NCBI GenBank assembly: GCA_943737045.1
Contig: CALSFV010000240.1
Coordinates: forward strand, 558,001-622,000
Source of the DNA: Parapristionchus giblindavisi
Lineage: Eukaryota; Nematoda; Chromadorea; Rhabditida; Diplogasteridae
DNA: 64,000 nucleotides
Reading direction: 5' to 3'
Program-made: the position numbers and the translations under genes
The notes under the pieces: model-generated
Seen by the model: the letters and a program-made list of their open reading frames with translations, nothing else
Database searches by the model: none
What the model was told of the DNA's origin: nothing
In this document: positions 1-11,392 of the stretch, piece after piece
Layout: each line of letters starts with the position of its first letter
Position numbering within the stretch: the stretch's first letter is position 1

Positions 1-180
1 ATTGCCACGGGATCGATCCCCTTTGAAGCAATGTTCTTTTGCTGATTTTTATCTTGCCGAAAGATTGAAATATTTTGCTGTGATTATGAAAACCAGAAAA
101 GAAAATAGGAAAGCATGTCTCGATAGTTAAGAGATGAGTTAACGAACCCATCGGGATATTTTAGTGTAGGAGACAGCATG
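1..180. repeat. Relic arm of a foldback element
   Basis: The stretch matches the arms of the palindromic element at 38708-40325. Both contain a B-box-like GATCGATCCCC stretch, then CTTTTGCTGATTTT, and the phrase GATGAGTTAACGAACCCATC (here about 130-155). It is degraded and its other arm, if present, lies outside the window. No gene is seen in it. Confidence 0.55.
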
Positions 181-378
181 AACTTTCCTATCAGCCCAGA
201 AAGCTCAATTTCAATATCGATTTTCTCGAAGCTCAGGTCGATTAGGCACTGTCTAAAAACGGTTTTGCGATCAGCATATATAACTAATTTTAGTCTCACT
301 ATTGACATCTCATATGGTCTGGCCGAATTGAGACCATTCCCTTGTGAGAGTAAACTTAGATCGGGGTGTTCCTTTAAG

Positions 379-3300
379 GAAGCCCAATCGATAATCGATG
401 GAAATATCGATCGAGACTTGTCGTAATCAACCTGATGAACGATCAAGTTTACGAGAAATCTGAACCGAATACGATAGTTGTTCAATCAAATCATGGAGGA
501 AGGTCAGTCATTTCGGTTAAAGACACACCCCGACCTAATTTCATTCTAAGATCTTGCAACATTCTCTCGTAGAATCGGTGTGTTTTAAATTAGATCGGTG
601 TGCGCCTTTAAACAATATTCCATACTTTGTCTTTAAATTGCGGAGCGTTTCAAAAGATGTTGTTTATGATCTCTAATTTTTGTAAATCATAAAACATTTT
701 TGTGATTTTTTGTGAAACATAGTGTGTTAGTGTTGCCGCAGGGTGCGTAGTTTGTGTGATGATATAAGGAAAAGAATCAGAAGAGAATGGTGCAATATGT
801 CACCAATGATGAACATTACAATACCTGCACAATGTGTGAAGATGATAAAGAGTGCTTGATTGATTGATTGACTGATTGATTGAAATAGATAATAAAATAC
901 TATAAAAATGTACTCATATAATCAGATATTAGTAAATCAAATGTGTTTACTCTATTCAATAGGGTTGGCCATCTTCAGTAGATCCCTCACTGAGTTTGAT
1001 ATGTGAAACTTATCTGATTCAGATGTCCAACTATTAATCAACCAAATAATCAAACTGCACTTCAGATTCAGATCATCCAAGGACTATTCATTATTCACTA
1101 ATGTGCCATCATTTAATATTAATGGATGGAAGAATCGATCGATGATACTCCCACTACATAGAGAAGTGTGTTAGATATATTTTTCAAAATATGGTGAGAA
1201 AAGAAAAAAGAGAGGCAGTCACAATGAGCGCACAATAGCGTGTTCAAAATTTTAGTTCTTTATGATATTTGGTATGCTAAAGGCGAGCTAAAACCATGTT
1301 AAAAGAATTGTACCTAACCGCCTTATTGTTAGTTTCTAACAGAACCGAGTGATAAATGAAGTGATAAATGAATGAATTATTCAAAAAGCTGAGAATTGCC
1401 TTAAAGTGAAGATATTTATTGAATTTGAGGTTGAACTTGCTTTGTTGAGAAGTTCAACAACATTACAAGTAACGGCCCCAGGCATCTCATCTATATTATG
1501 TGACAAACAATTTTGCGGTTAGTCTAGTTTTATTTTTATTCTCACCTTAAAACCAATCACCATCTCATTTTTTTATATTTCAAGGACCTCACTGCTTCAT
1601 GTAAATGCATGCTATGACCTCATTAGACCTCATCATCTATTCAGAAACAACAAGACATTTTCCAGATCTCAGTAGGGTCAAATTCTGTTTGATACGATCA
1701 TCTTCATACTTTCATCTACATCTACTACATTCATTAAGAGCATCTTGTATTCCAGTCATTCTATCAATCAATCAGCCCCTACCATTTCAAGGTGAGAAAA
1801 AAACTCTTTTTAAAATACAATTTAAGGACTCTTACAACATTTTATTTAAAATAAAAAAAAACTAGAAATCATTGAAAGAACAATCACAAGCAAGCATCTT
1901 TTCAACATCTTCTCCACTTCGCATAAATTTCTCTAACAATAAGACACTATAGTTAATTAAGAAGAACTCGACTGGACTTTAGTATCATTTCGATTTCCCT
2001 CATCTTCGATTGAATTCATTCCTGAAGTATTGGAAACAGTCCAAAAAGAGATCATACTTGAAATGAGAAGAAGAGGAAGAGTATATCTAGAGCGATTTGA
2101 TGATGCTCACGGTATTTTTTATTTCAATTGATTTATTGATCTATTGATGTATTGATTTCACTTGAATTATTGATTGATCAGGTTCTTAGGATTATTATTA
2201 ACATATGAGGCCATGATTTTTACAAGCTTTGAATTTCAATGTTGAATTCCAGTCCATATTAATATCAATTTGTACAGCTCTGGCAAAGTCTCTGATTGCT
2301 TCGATTTCTGGCAGGCTACAGTTTTCATTGCCGCAAACGCCTGAGGTATTGAATCAATACGTTTTGCTTTTGTCGATAGTTATCAACAATCTTTTAGGTG
2401 AAGGCGAACATAGTAAAGAAAATTGAATCATATAATCAGAACCATACGCGAATTTCTTCCCCACAATTACCTCACATTCAGCTGCCAGGATTTGTAAGTA
2501 CCACAAGCTCAACAAATGTTATGAAAACTGATTCCTGTAACCACTTTACGAAGCCTAGTATGATAGTTTACGTGACTGTATATATCGAAGAAAAAAATTA
2601 TGCACAATGCTTTACAATTACGGTAATTAATTCGAGATTTCGCAATCATCTATTATAGTTAACCAAAGAAGGATGGATTTCTGGCAGAGATTTGACTTAC
2701 GCACCTCGTTATTCGTCCATTATTCCAATGATGCCTGGAGATGCTGGCTACTACAAAGGAACGAAGGTGTTTATTATCGATTATTTTTCAAATTCAAGAT
2801 ATTTTTGTGCCAATTTAAGTCTATTCGTTGCAGGAGCTAATACAAATGTCCAAAGGGCAGAAAAATAACGCCAACTTGGGATTGAGTCGAGATATTGAGC
2901 AATACACAGGTTACGATTTAAAAAAAAACTTCGCGTTGAATTTGTAAATAAATGAATTTTTGTCGGTTCTTTGGATGAAGGGGGGAAATTTTTAAACGGG
3001 TAGGATTTAAAAATTAACTTCTAGCATTTTTTATGAGAGATTGAGGCCAGAGTGTAATTAAAATGGATTTTAATAACGAAATAATTCGCGTCGAATTTTC
3101 CCTGTTCTGTAGATGAGGTTGGGAAATTTTCAAGCTTTGAAATTTTTAAATATAATCTTTATAATTTTTGTCGTTAATTTCTAGTGCTAGTATATTTTCA
3201 GCAGTCATCCTCACATACAATCGCGATGGTGCATTAAACAATACGATGAAGAAGTTGAATGGATGCAAACATTTGAATAAGGTGGAAATTTATTCCAAAT

Positions 3301-5180
3301 ACACATTAAACACCCTTCTTCTTTATGTGGCAGATTGAACGAGAAATTAAGCAATAAAGGAAGACTTGTGATTGCAATTATATTATAACTGAGTTGAGAG
3401 GGGGTGTAAATTAATAATAATAATAACTTTATTATGCTGGTACGTAATGAACATACAAGAAAAATGGTTGGATACGTAAATTGCATAGAACACTAAAGTG
3501 AATGCATTTACAGGTTGTCGTAATCTGGAACAATTTGAACAGGACCATACCGGAGACGTGGACTCAGATTCATGTTCCCATCGAGTTGGTGAATAAAAAA
3601 ATGTTTTTTTAAAAGTAAAGACAACATCTTTTTTATTCAAGTTGTTAAATTTTAACAAATGCAAAGATTAAAAAGTTCGTTTTCAGATTCGTACTGTCGC
3701 CTAAAAATGATCTCAATATTCGATTTGCAGCATTCGATAACATTGAAAATGAAGTAATACATATTTTAAACTTCTCTAGTAGACAAAGAAGAGCATTACC
3801 ATAGCAGAGAGTTTGAAAATAGTTCGGGCGATCACTTTAAAGGCACACCCCAAGCTAATTTGAAACACTCCGCTCTGGCCACACTCTCTCGCTTTCTTTG
3901 TCTACGAGAGAGTGTTGCCAATGCAAAAAAGGAGAGTAAAATTAGCTTGTGGTGTGTCTTTAAAGGGACGCTCATTTGACAATGATTTCAAATTACTCTT
4001 ACAGGCCATTCTTTCTCTTGACGACGATGCGAATTTTGACTGCAACCAAATAGAATTTGGCTTTCGGGCATGGAGGGAAAGTCGTGATAGCAGTGTTGGA
4101 TTTCCTAACAGGTTGATCTTTCTTCAGCGAAGTTGATCTTTGGTTTTTACATATTTTATAGGTACACATATATGAAAAACGGCAAGTCAAAGTATGGCCA
4201 CGGTCAGCAATGCGAATACAATTTGGTTCTTACTGGACTAACCTTTCTGCACAAGGTGGGTCATTTTAATTTATTTCTTTAAATAAGAAAAATGATCTTG
4301 TACACAATTTACATTGCGAAAGCTGATATTTCAGGAATATCTTACCGAATATTACCATGGTCAACATCCTGCAATTCTTGAGCACACTGCTTCTATCTTC
4401 AACTGCGAGGTATTGTTAAAGAATTTATTAAAATGTACTTTAATAGCCATATTAAAATGCACATTAATATCCTAACCTTATTAACAATCAATAATTATCA
4501 CTGTACTAGTGATCTATCGGATGACTTTGTGTGCTTTGAATAATAAAATAAATAATATATAAATATAATAAACAATACATCTTACAGGACATCGGAATGA
4601 ACTATTTGATTGCTCATTTATCTAGGAAATCACATGTTTATGTTACCACGAAGCTTGGAATCGGGTTCGTTTTCACATTTTCAAGCTTTCTTCTACCCTA
4701 CTTTTGTGGTTCTCAGCCTATTAGAGACCCTAGACTTGGAAACATTCCTCATATTTTCCCATACTATATTGTTCTTAAATATAATAAAAATCAGTAACAA
4801 TAGGTAAATAAAAATAAAAATTCAAATTTCAGACAGAAAGTTAAAGGATTGTCCACGGGTGGTAGTCATTACAACAAACGAAATAATTGTATAGAAATAT
4901 TCAATCGAATATACGGATACAATCCATTATTGTAAGTCCTACTTGTTCCTTTTTTTTTATATAACAAAATTCATCTATCGACCGTAGAAAGACTAGCACT
5001 GACTCTAACAAAAAACAATGCGCATCAAAACTAATTGTAAGCAGAAAGGAGTCGGCAGTTACTCAAGTCGATGCTGCAAGAAAAATAATTTAGGCCCATC
5101 CCTTAATTCATTTCGCTCATAATCCATTCAGGTCAAGTCAAATGACGGTGCATCCGATATCGGACAAATGTGTTCGATAA
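379..5180 (+). CDS. EXTL3/RIB-2-like exostosin glycosyltransferase, copy A (5' end outside window)
   Basis: Glycosyltransferase of the exostosin family, probably Golgi and acting in heparan-sulfate-type glycan synthesis by homology. Eighteen exons join in frame to give 550 visible residues: 379-502, 1066-1165, 1430-1517, 1666-1791, 1962-2111, 2278-2345, 2398-2493, 2659-2766, 2834-2909, 3202-3281, 3514-3584, 3687-3753, 4005-4111, 4162-4255, 4335-4409, 4588-4664, 4833-4931, 5132-5180 (TAA). The first part is a shortened exostosin (GT47) region with KFCLIRSSS and SCIPVILS. The second is a GT64 domain with [28 protein letters not shown] and NCEDIGMN. Exon lengths match copy B exactly. Exons corresponding to B exons 1-4 (cytoplasmic tail and anchor) must lie left of the window. 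No frameshift or stop was found. NCEDIG replaces the NCEDIA of copy B. The EXTL3-type assignment rests on EQ-T-V-LTY-R and the DDD/NCED spacing. Confidence 0.85.
518..611. mobile_element. TTAA-flanked MITE (family m), intron of copy A
   Basis: Inverted termini of the type AAAGACACACCCCGA and TCGGTGTGCGCCTTT lie between two TTAA sites. The counterpart in copy B is 12786-12893, so this insertion predates the A/B duplication. Confidence 0.6.
3837..3963. mobile_element. TTAA-flanked MITE (family m), intron of copy A
   Basis: A typical full copy: AAGGCACACCCCAAGCTAAT at the left and its approximate reverse complement at the right, both next to TTAA. The ends flank a CTCTCTCG...CGAGAGAG core. It lies about 40 nt upstream of the exon encoding the DDD motif. 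Confidence 0.7.
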
Positions 5181-5897
5181 CTGAAGTCTTGTTCGACATG
5201 TCTGGAACCGATGACCAAAACACCAAACCGTTCACCCCATACACAATATTTTCATTGTTTTGTTCGTCTATGCCATATAGCTTCCTATATATTCTATTAA
5301 TTGATCCAAATCCCTTTTAGCGCTCCTGATATTCCATCTTTATGTGCATAGAAGACTCATAATAAGTGATAATTGGGAAGATTGCAGTAATTCTCCCCCA
5401 CAGCATTTTTTCGTGTAGATGATAATATTTAGATGGTGCATATTTACGATAATAACGAGTTCCACTATTACAAGCTTTGTACGGGTACAAAAGTTCTCGC
5501 TATTTTACCCACATTTTTTATTTTGTTCTCGCTATTTTTTATTATTTTACCCACGAAGCTTATTGATATTACTAATACATCCAAGCTGTAATATTACTGT
5601 GCATACATATCATTTATTTATACATTTTAATAATAATTAGGGACATTTAATGGTAAAACTTTTTGACTTTCTATGTGACACTACGTTAATCTGCCTTGAG
5701 AATGCATGAGATAAAGAAGTAATTACTAAATGAACGATACTCTTTTTTTACAATTTTAACATTTCAAACACTTTATCAAGATCAACTTTACTTTGGATCA
5801 CCGGATCTGCAGTGGTATGATATGGTTTCCCTAACATTTCTTACATACAAAGCTCATTCCTTCAAGTCGCACACCATTGGAGAATTCTCACTGCGTG
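5181..5897. other. 3' flank of copy A, paralogous to the 3' flank of copy B
   Basis: This AT-rich DNA aligns with 18098-18513 and 21277-21490 downstream of copy B. TTAA at 5627-5630 marks the site that is empty here but carries a 2.76-kb element in B. A conserved block around 5765-5830 (TATCAAGATCAACTTT, then GGATCACCGGATCTG) recurs at 21395 and 34640. No coding exon was recognised. Confidence 0.6.
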
Positions 5898-6109
5898 CTC
5901 TGGTATTTCGAAACTTGAAGTTTACTTAAAGTTTTCTCTTGAATTAGACTTGTAAGTCTACTTAAAGTTAAACGTAAGTCTACTTAAAGTGGTGTGGTAG
6001 GTATACTGTAATGCATTTCGTCAAATGTTCTTTCACTTTAAGTAGACTTAAAGTCTACTTCAAGTCTGTGACGTTGTTTAAGTAGACTTTAAGTTTCGAA
6101 ATACCAGAG
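5898..6109. mobile_element. Inverted-repeat MITE with AAGTCTACTT word repeats
   Basis: The ends CTCTGGTATTTCGAAACTT and AAGTTTCGAAATACCAGAG are perfect inverses. The interior repeats AAGTCTACTTAAAG in both orientations. The paralogous position downstream of copy B (about 21483-21510) reads straight through the site with no element, so this is an insertion after duplication. Confidence 0.8.
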
Positions 6110-6609
6110 TGTGTGTTTAAAAGGAAACTCCATCGCATCGACGACTGTCCTATGGAAAATTCCACTTTTTTTGCAATAACGTTGGCTAATCGCTTAATGA
6201 TACATGTTTGGATACAATACGAACAAACACTTTAGTCCATTCACCTTATTCTCTTATTACAACAAACAACCAAATGTGGACAAGATCAAACATGGCGGTG
6301 CATTCCATCCTTCCTCTCACCTCGTGCGGCAAAACAGTGCGTGAGATTTGATTGTTTTTAAAGACACACTCGAGCTAATTTTAAACTCTCCGCTCAGCTT
6401 CAGCTTCATCAGATCAGCTTTCAAAAAAGCAGACCTCGATGTTCTGATTGTTGAAAAGCCCTCTCGCTCTCTATTATCTATTCTTTCATGTAATCGTTCG
6501 CTTGACACCCCACGTTGTTCATCTCCAGGTCTATGTATATTTCTCCAGATCTATGTATATGAAGAGCTAATAGTACTACATTCACAGCGACACTCAGTGA
6601 CGAAGTAAG

Positions 6610-7540
6610 CTTGATTCGCGACTGAGTCACTCACATATGAGACAATTGGAGTGGCTAAAGACGTGGGCGAGGGTAGAGAGCAATGAGACAATTGGTGTCT
6701 CATATTTGAGAGACTCACCTACTCTTTTAACAAGAGTAACAATAAGAGTAAACGTATATTGGCAAAAGATTTTGCTCGGAGTGGGCATCGAACTAGCGCG
6801 GGAGCATACTACCGCACTCTAGTGAAGCACCCTACCAGGGCTGTGCGAAAAAAAAATTTCGAAAAAAAATCGAAAAACGAAATTTTTCGGAAATAAAAGT
6901 CGAAAAAATCGAAAAATTTCGAAAAAATCGAAAAATGCTGTATAAGAATTTCTAAATGCAATTTCTTTTAATTTCTCGTGACTTGCTTGGCTTGCACGAG
7001 TCCCAGTTACTATATCAAGCAAAAGAATACTATCCAAAGTGTCTTTTTGAGAGAGTTTGGATTATTCTATGGTAGTTCAGTTAGACAACCTATCTCTAAG
7101 AGAATTTGCCAGACAAATTAATACAATCACAGTTGCAAAAAATGATTAAATTATTGCAAACGTTACCTGGAATACAACTACAGAACTTTCAAATAATACC
7201 GAATTGACAAAATATTCAATTTTAAGTGCTATTTTCAGTTCTCCTTTTTTTTCGATTTTTCGAGAAAAAAGTCGAAAAATTTTTCGTCGAAAAAATTGTT
7301 CGAAAAAAGTCGAAAAATCGAAAAATTCGAAAAATCGAAAAACGAAAAATGCACAGCCCTGCACCCTACCCACTGCGCTACATGGACCTGAAGTCACACA
7401 GAACAGAACTCAATGTCTATACGAGAGGGGGGCGCGCAACTCTTGTCTCATTAGCCAGACACCGTGAGACACAGATTGTCTCATAACGGCTTTGAGTGAT
7501 CAACTGTCTCACATGTGAGACACACCGCAATGATTTCCCA
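6610..7540. mobile_element. Element with inverted TGAGACA-rich ends, carrying a tRNA-like module
   Basis: The left side has CACATATGAGACAATTGG and the right side CTGTCTCACATGTGAGACAC, with many GAGACA/TGTCTC words near both ends. Inside, on the minus strand, is a tRNA-like stretch (A box near 7370-7390, B box GTTCGATGCCC near 6790) split by the nested element at 6836-7361. Exact outer ends are uncertain. Confidence 0.5.
6836..7361. mobile_element. hAT-like MITE, TCGAAAAA word type
   Basis: Termini CAGGGCTGTGC and GCACAGCCCTG are perfect inverses, flanked by the 8-bp duplication CACCCTAC (6828-6835 and 7362-7369). Both ends of the interior are runs of TCGAAAAA/TTTTTCGA words in opposite orientation. 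It interrupts the tRNA-like module of the surrounding element. Open frames here come from the repeat composition and are not genes. Confidence 0.85.
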
Positions 7541-7874
7541 GTGCATTCCGATTTCCAGAATGTTTTCAAAGGCATGAATCTTCGTAGACTGGAACTTAGC
7601 TTATAACATAATAAATCTTCACTGATTTCGCTCCTGTGGTAGTGCAAACTAATTCATAAGGACAGAATATTCAAGACATGTTGCTAGGAGTGTCAAATAA
7701 TCTACTGCAAGCCAAAGTGGGGAATGATCGAAATACCATCGATTTTCAGCTATGCTGCCATTATGGCTAAAACTTGCGTACGATAAATAAATAAAATAAA
7801 AACAATACAGTACAATACAGAACACTTCTATCTTGAATAAGCTACCTTGAGAAAGTATTGCTTATCGTTCCAAT

Positions 7875-8480
7875 CAGGGATGGGTTCTTGTGTTTTGTGT
7901 TTTGTGTTTTTTGTTTTGTGTTTTGTGTTTTGTGTTTTGTGTTTTGTGTTTTGTGTTTTGTGTTTTGTGTTTTGTGTTTTGTGTTTTGTGTTTTTTTGTG
8001 TTTTTCATGGTCTTGGACACAAAAAGTTTTGTGTTAAAATTTTGTGTGAAAAAGACACAAAATAACACAAAAAAAATCGTAATTTTTTTTCGATTTTGCA
8101 ATATTTTGAGGAAGAAATTCGATGATATTTGTCGTTCAGTATGGTAAAATGTTATCTGCAAAACTGTATATTCTGCAATTATCGGACAATTTTGATCTAG
8201 AATTGCATTTTAGTAGTAATTTGAAGCTTGCTATAACAGTTGTTGTTCAGCCGAATAGCAAAATCGTGGGTTTCTGAGTCGCGGCTCTTTTTTTGAATTG
8301 AGATTGCATGTTTTTTGTTCATGTTGAAGTTCTATATCTAAAAATACCTTTTTTTAAACTATAAGCTCAAATTTAGAGAAAAATATGTTTTTTGTGTTTT
8401 GTGTACACAAAAAATATTTTTCTGTTTTTTTGTGTACACAAAATTTTTGTGTCAAGAAAACGTTTTGTGTCCCAGCCCTG
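7875..8480. mobile_element. hAT-like MITE, TTTTGTG word type
   Basis: Termini CAGGGATGGG and CCCAGCCCTG; flanks GTTCCAAT and TTTCCAAT are an 8-bp duplication with one mismatch. The left half is a nearly pure TTTTGTG tandem array (about 7888-7995). The right end reads TTTTTGTGTACACAAAA and similar words in mixed orientation. Confidence 0.8.
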
Positions 8481-10208
8481 TTTCCAATTCATTTATTTTA
8501 TCAGCAATAATTGCTGAAGACTACGCGGACTTTTTGAAACGATAATAAATCAATAATCTATACTCATTCTACAATTCCTTCGTATAGTCCGTCTTTTTTT
8601 TGCCTCTTTCTGGATTTGGAGCTACCAGATACCGGAGTCATTAATAATTGGTGTTCCTTGGAGATTGGGTTAGTTTGTCATCAACTAAGCAACGACTTCC
8701 AGTAACTACGACAAATTAATTAGAAATATAGTATCTTGCCACTTCGACTTCGTCGCCTTCTTCTTATCCCTCTCCTTGGTGACTCTTCTTGCTGTGGAAT
8801 GGATAGTTTGCACTAACCACTATGGTCAAACTCTCTCTTATACCCTGTAGTTAGTTTTTTTTTGCTAGAGATTCTTGAATCCAAGAATATGTTGATAACT
8901 AATCTTGTTATATGTATTGTAAAAAATTCATAATAATAATCAATATATTTCTTGATTAGCATTTGATAGCATGACATACAGCTTAGTTATCAATATGATA
9001 AACAAATTTAATCCAGAGTTATGCTATTACAACTAACATAATCCAATCACATCTGACTACTTTGCCATTATGCTAACTCCTTTGTCCTCCACAATCATAT
9101 TAACTCCTTTCTCTTGATATGTTGCATATATGGTAATATGAATAAAGCATGTGATCTCTCGATTCTTTCGCTATCTCACTTTTTCTTCATTATCTCGCCC
9201 AACACATCGGTCCATTCTAAATTCATTTCGATTTTTTTTGCTCGACAGCGGAGTGGCCGATTGCAGATTGACTCTGAGGTAAGCAAGTTGACCTTAAGAC
9301 CTTATGTCCTGCGACCCTAAGAACTAAGATCTTATGTCCTTAAGACCTTAACACCTTAAGACTTTAAGACCTTGCGAGCTTAGGTAGGTTCTGCTGAAGT
9401 AGGATCTCAGGAGCTTGGATACCTTAGAACTTATTGTTAGCTGGCTCCACTGTCTTATCTCGAATATTATTCTAATCCAGAAATCTTGAGATGCCATTTG
9501 AGTTAGATATCACGCGTGTCGCGTAAGGTTCGAATAAACGGTGGCACATTGAAAAAATCGAAAATGAGCAAAAGTCATTTTTTGGTAGTCCATATGGTCC
9601 CTAACAAGGCACCGTCGAGCTTTTTTGCATATCTTCATTAACAACGTCGACAGACGTCGTCAAACTTTTCCGATGCCTAAAATTGCCGACTTTTGAGCTC
9701 TGTAGCTCCTCAGGTTCTTGTAAAAAGCAAATTTCTCCGCTCTTTGTAGAGATAGAGACTTGAAACTTCGCTTATATTTTTTTTTCATGGTTTCTGACCA
9801 AAAACCCAAGTTTCAAGTCTCTTGTTCGAGTTTTCCTGAAAAATCTTGTAAAAAGCAAATATCTTCGTTCTTAGTAGAGCTAGAGACTTGAAACTTCGTT
9901 TATAAGCTTTTTTCGTGGTTTCTAACCTAAAAACCAAGTTTCAAGTCTCTAACTAGTCAGAGAACCGAGATATTTGCTTTTTACAATGCTATTTACAAGT
10001 GGGCAAAATTAACACCTTTTTTTTACAATATCCATTTCCATTTACAAGAAATTAACACCACATAACTTCGTTCTGTTTAATTATTGCTCTTAACTAGTCA
10101 GAGAACGGAGATATTTGCTGTTTACAATGCTATTTACAAGAGGACAAAATTAACACCTTTTTTACAATTTCCAATTCCATTTACAAGAAATTAACACCAC
10201 ATAAAAAA
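8481..10208. other. Intergenic DNA between copies A and B
   Basis: No coding exon was recognised. From about 9720 to 10200 there are inverted and tandem copies of a block with CTTGTAAAAAGCAAAT, GAGACTTGAAACTTCG and ATTAACACCACATAA, giving a rearranged palindromic repeat. At 9290-9420 there is a loose run of TTAAGACC words. Confidence 0.45.
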
Positions 10209-10428
10209 TTGGCTCTGTTCTACTTTTCTAGTCCCATGGAAGTTTACGGATTTTACGGATCCATATGATTAGAAAATACAGGAAAAGTATACACTCAAAG
10301 ATTTTCATAACTTAAGCTACGAATATGTGCCCGCAATGGCAAGAATGAGACCGTTTTGTACGCCCATATCGACATTTGATATGCAACTGGTAAACTTCCA
10401 TGGGACCCGTAAAGTAGAACAGAGCCAA
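10209..10428. mobile_element. MITE with TTGGCTCTGTTCTACTT inverted ends
   Basis: The left end TTGGCTCTGTTCTACTTTTC and the right end GTAGAACAGAGCCAA are inverses. The similarity continues inward through TCCCATGGAAGTTTAC and its complement. Confidence 0.7.
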
Positions 10429-11035
10429 AAGAAGATTTTTGGTTTTTATGTGGTGAAACATCTCTGATTATCAAATACGGAGCAATCCATCAAAATTGGG
10501 TCAGAAATATGACTGGTGTTCCGGACAAACAAAGAAAATGCAGATGGGCAATGAAATATGGAAGAACAAATATAGGTATAGCAGATACTAATAGAATCAT
10601 TACTCATCCCACTACATATGTTGTTTTTTTCTAAACTTCTTATCATCAATAACTTACCCCTAATCACTTTCTATTCGCATATTACATTAAACGCGTGCAC
10701 TTCATCTGAACAACATATCAGTTCATTAAAAAAAAAGTTTTTACTCATCTTATCGGTGTATCCTTTCTTCACACCGCCCCGATTGAAGCTCCGCCTGATC
10801 AGTTAAGTTACTGCTGACTGACCAGTTACTGCGTTTGCTGATTCATCTACTGCTATTTTTTGCGCTTGCTTCAGTCGTGAGGGTTTCTTCTCTCTCTTCT
10901 TATCTAACCCAATCACGACGTTAATCCCACTTTGAAAGTTTGTTTTTCTCGTCTGTTGTGTATTTCCACAACAAGTAGTAGAGAATAGTCTTTATTAGGA
11001 GAAACAAGAATTTTGAAATATTGCATGCTTATCAG

Positions 11036-11321
11036 TAGTGTTGGCTATTCGGGGGTTGCGGCCCGCAATGGCCTTGACTCTTTATTTCTAATGATTGCGG
11101 GCCCGCAATGCGGTGTAAAATCATTGCGGGCCCGCAATGATTTTGTTCTCTCAAGCAAACGAGAGAGCGAAGGAAAGTGAAGAGAACAAAAGAACGACCG
11201 ATCACAAAAAGTGGCCAGATAGGAATAAAGTAGTCATTGCGGGCCGCAATGCTATTGCGGGCCCGCAATGATTTAACAAGCATTGCGGTCCCGCAATGCG
11301 TGTCCGTTATTGCCAACCCTA
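11036..11321. mobile_element. hAT-like MITE, GCGGGCCCGCAATG word type
   Basis: Termini TAGTGTTGGC and GCCAACCCTA, with the exact 8-bp duplication CTTATCAG at 11028-11035 and 11322-11329. Both ends are built from the palindromic word CATTGCGGGCCCGCAATG, making it strongly GC-rich against its surroundings. Confidence 0.85.
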
Positions 11322-11392
11322 CTTATCAGCATCAAAACTGTTGAATATAATTGAAGCCGGATGTGATTACTCATATTTTACAGCGCTCAAAG

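Noticed and set aside
178..426. Possible exon 4 of glycosyltransferase copy A (region around 180-240)
   Set aside because: There is a weak resemblance to the SEACIHIVF block, but no donor in the right phase; more likely relic transposon DNA.
7847..8161. Overlapping open frames on both strands rich in Cys/Phe/Val or Lys/Thr/Gln
   Set aside because: They are translations of the TTTTGTG tandem array inside a MITE.
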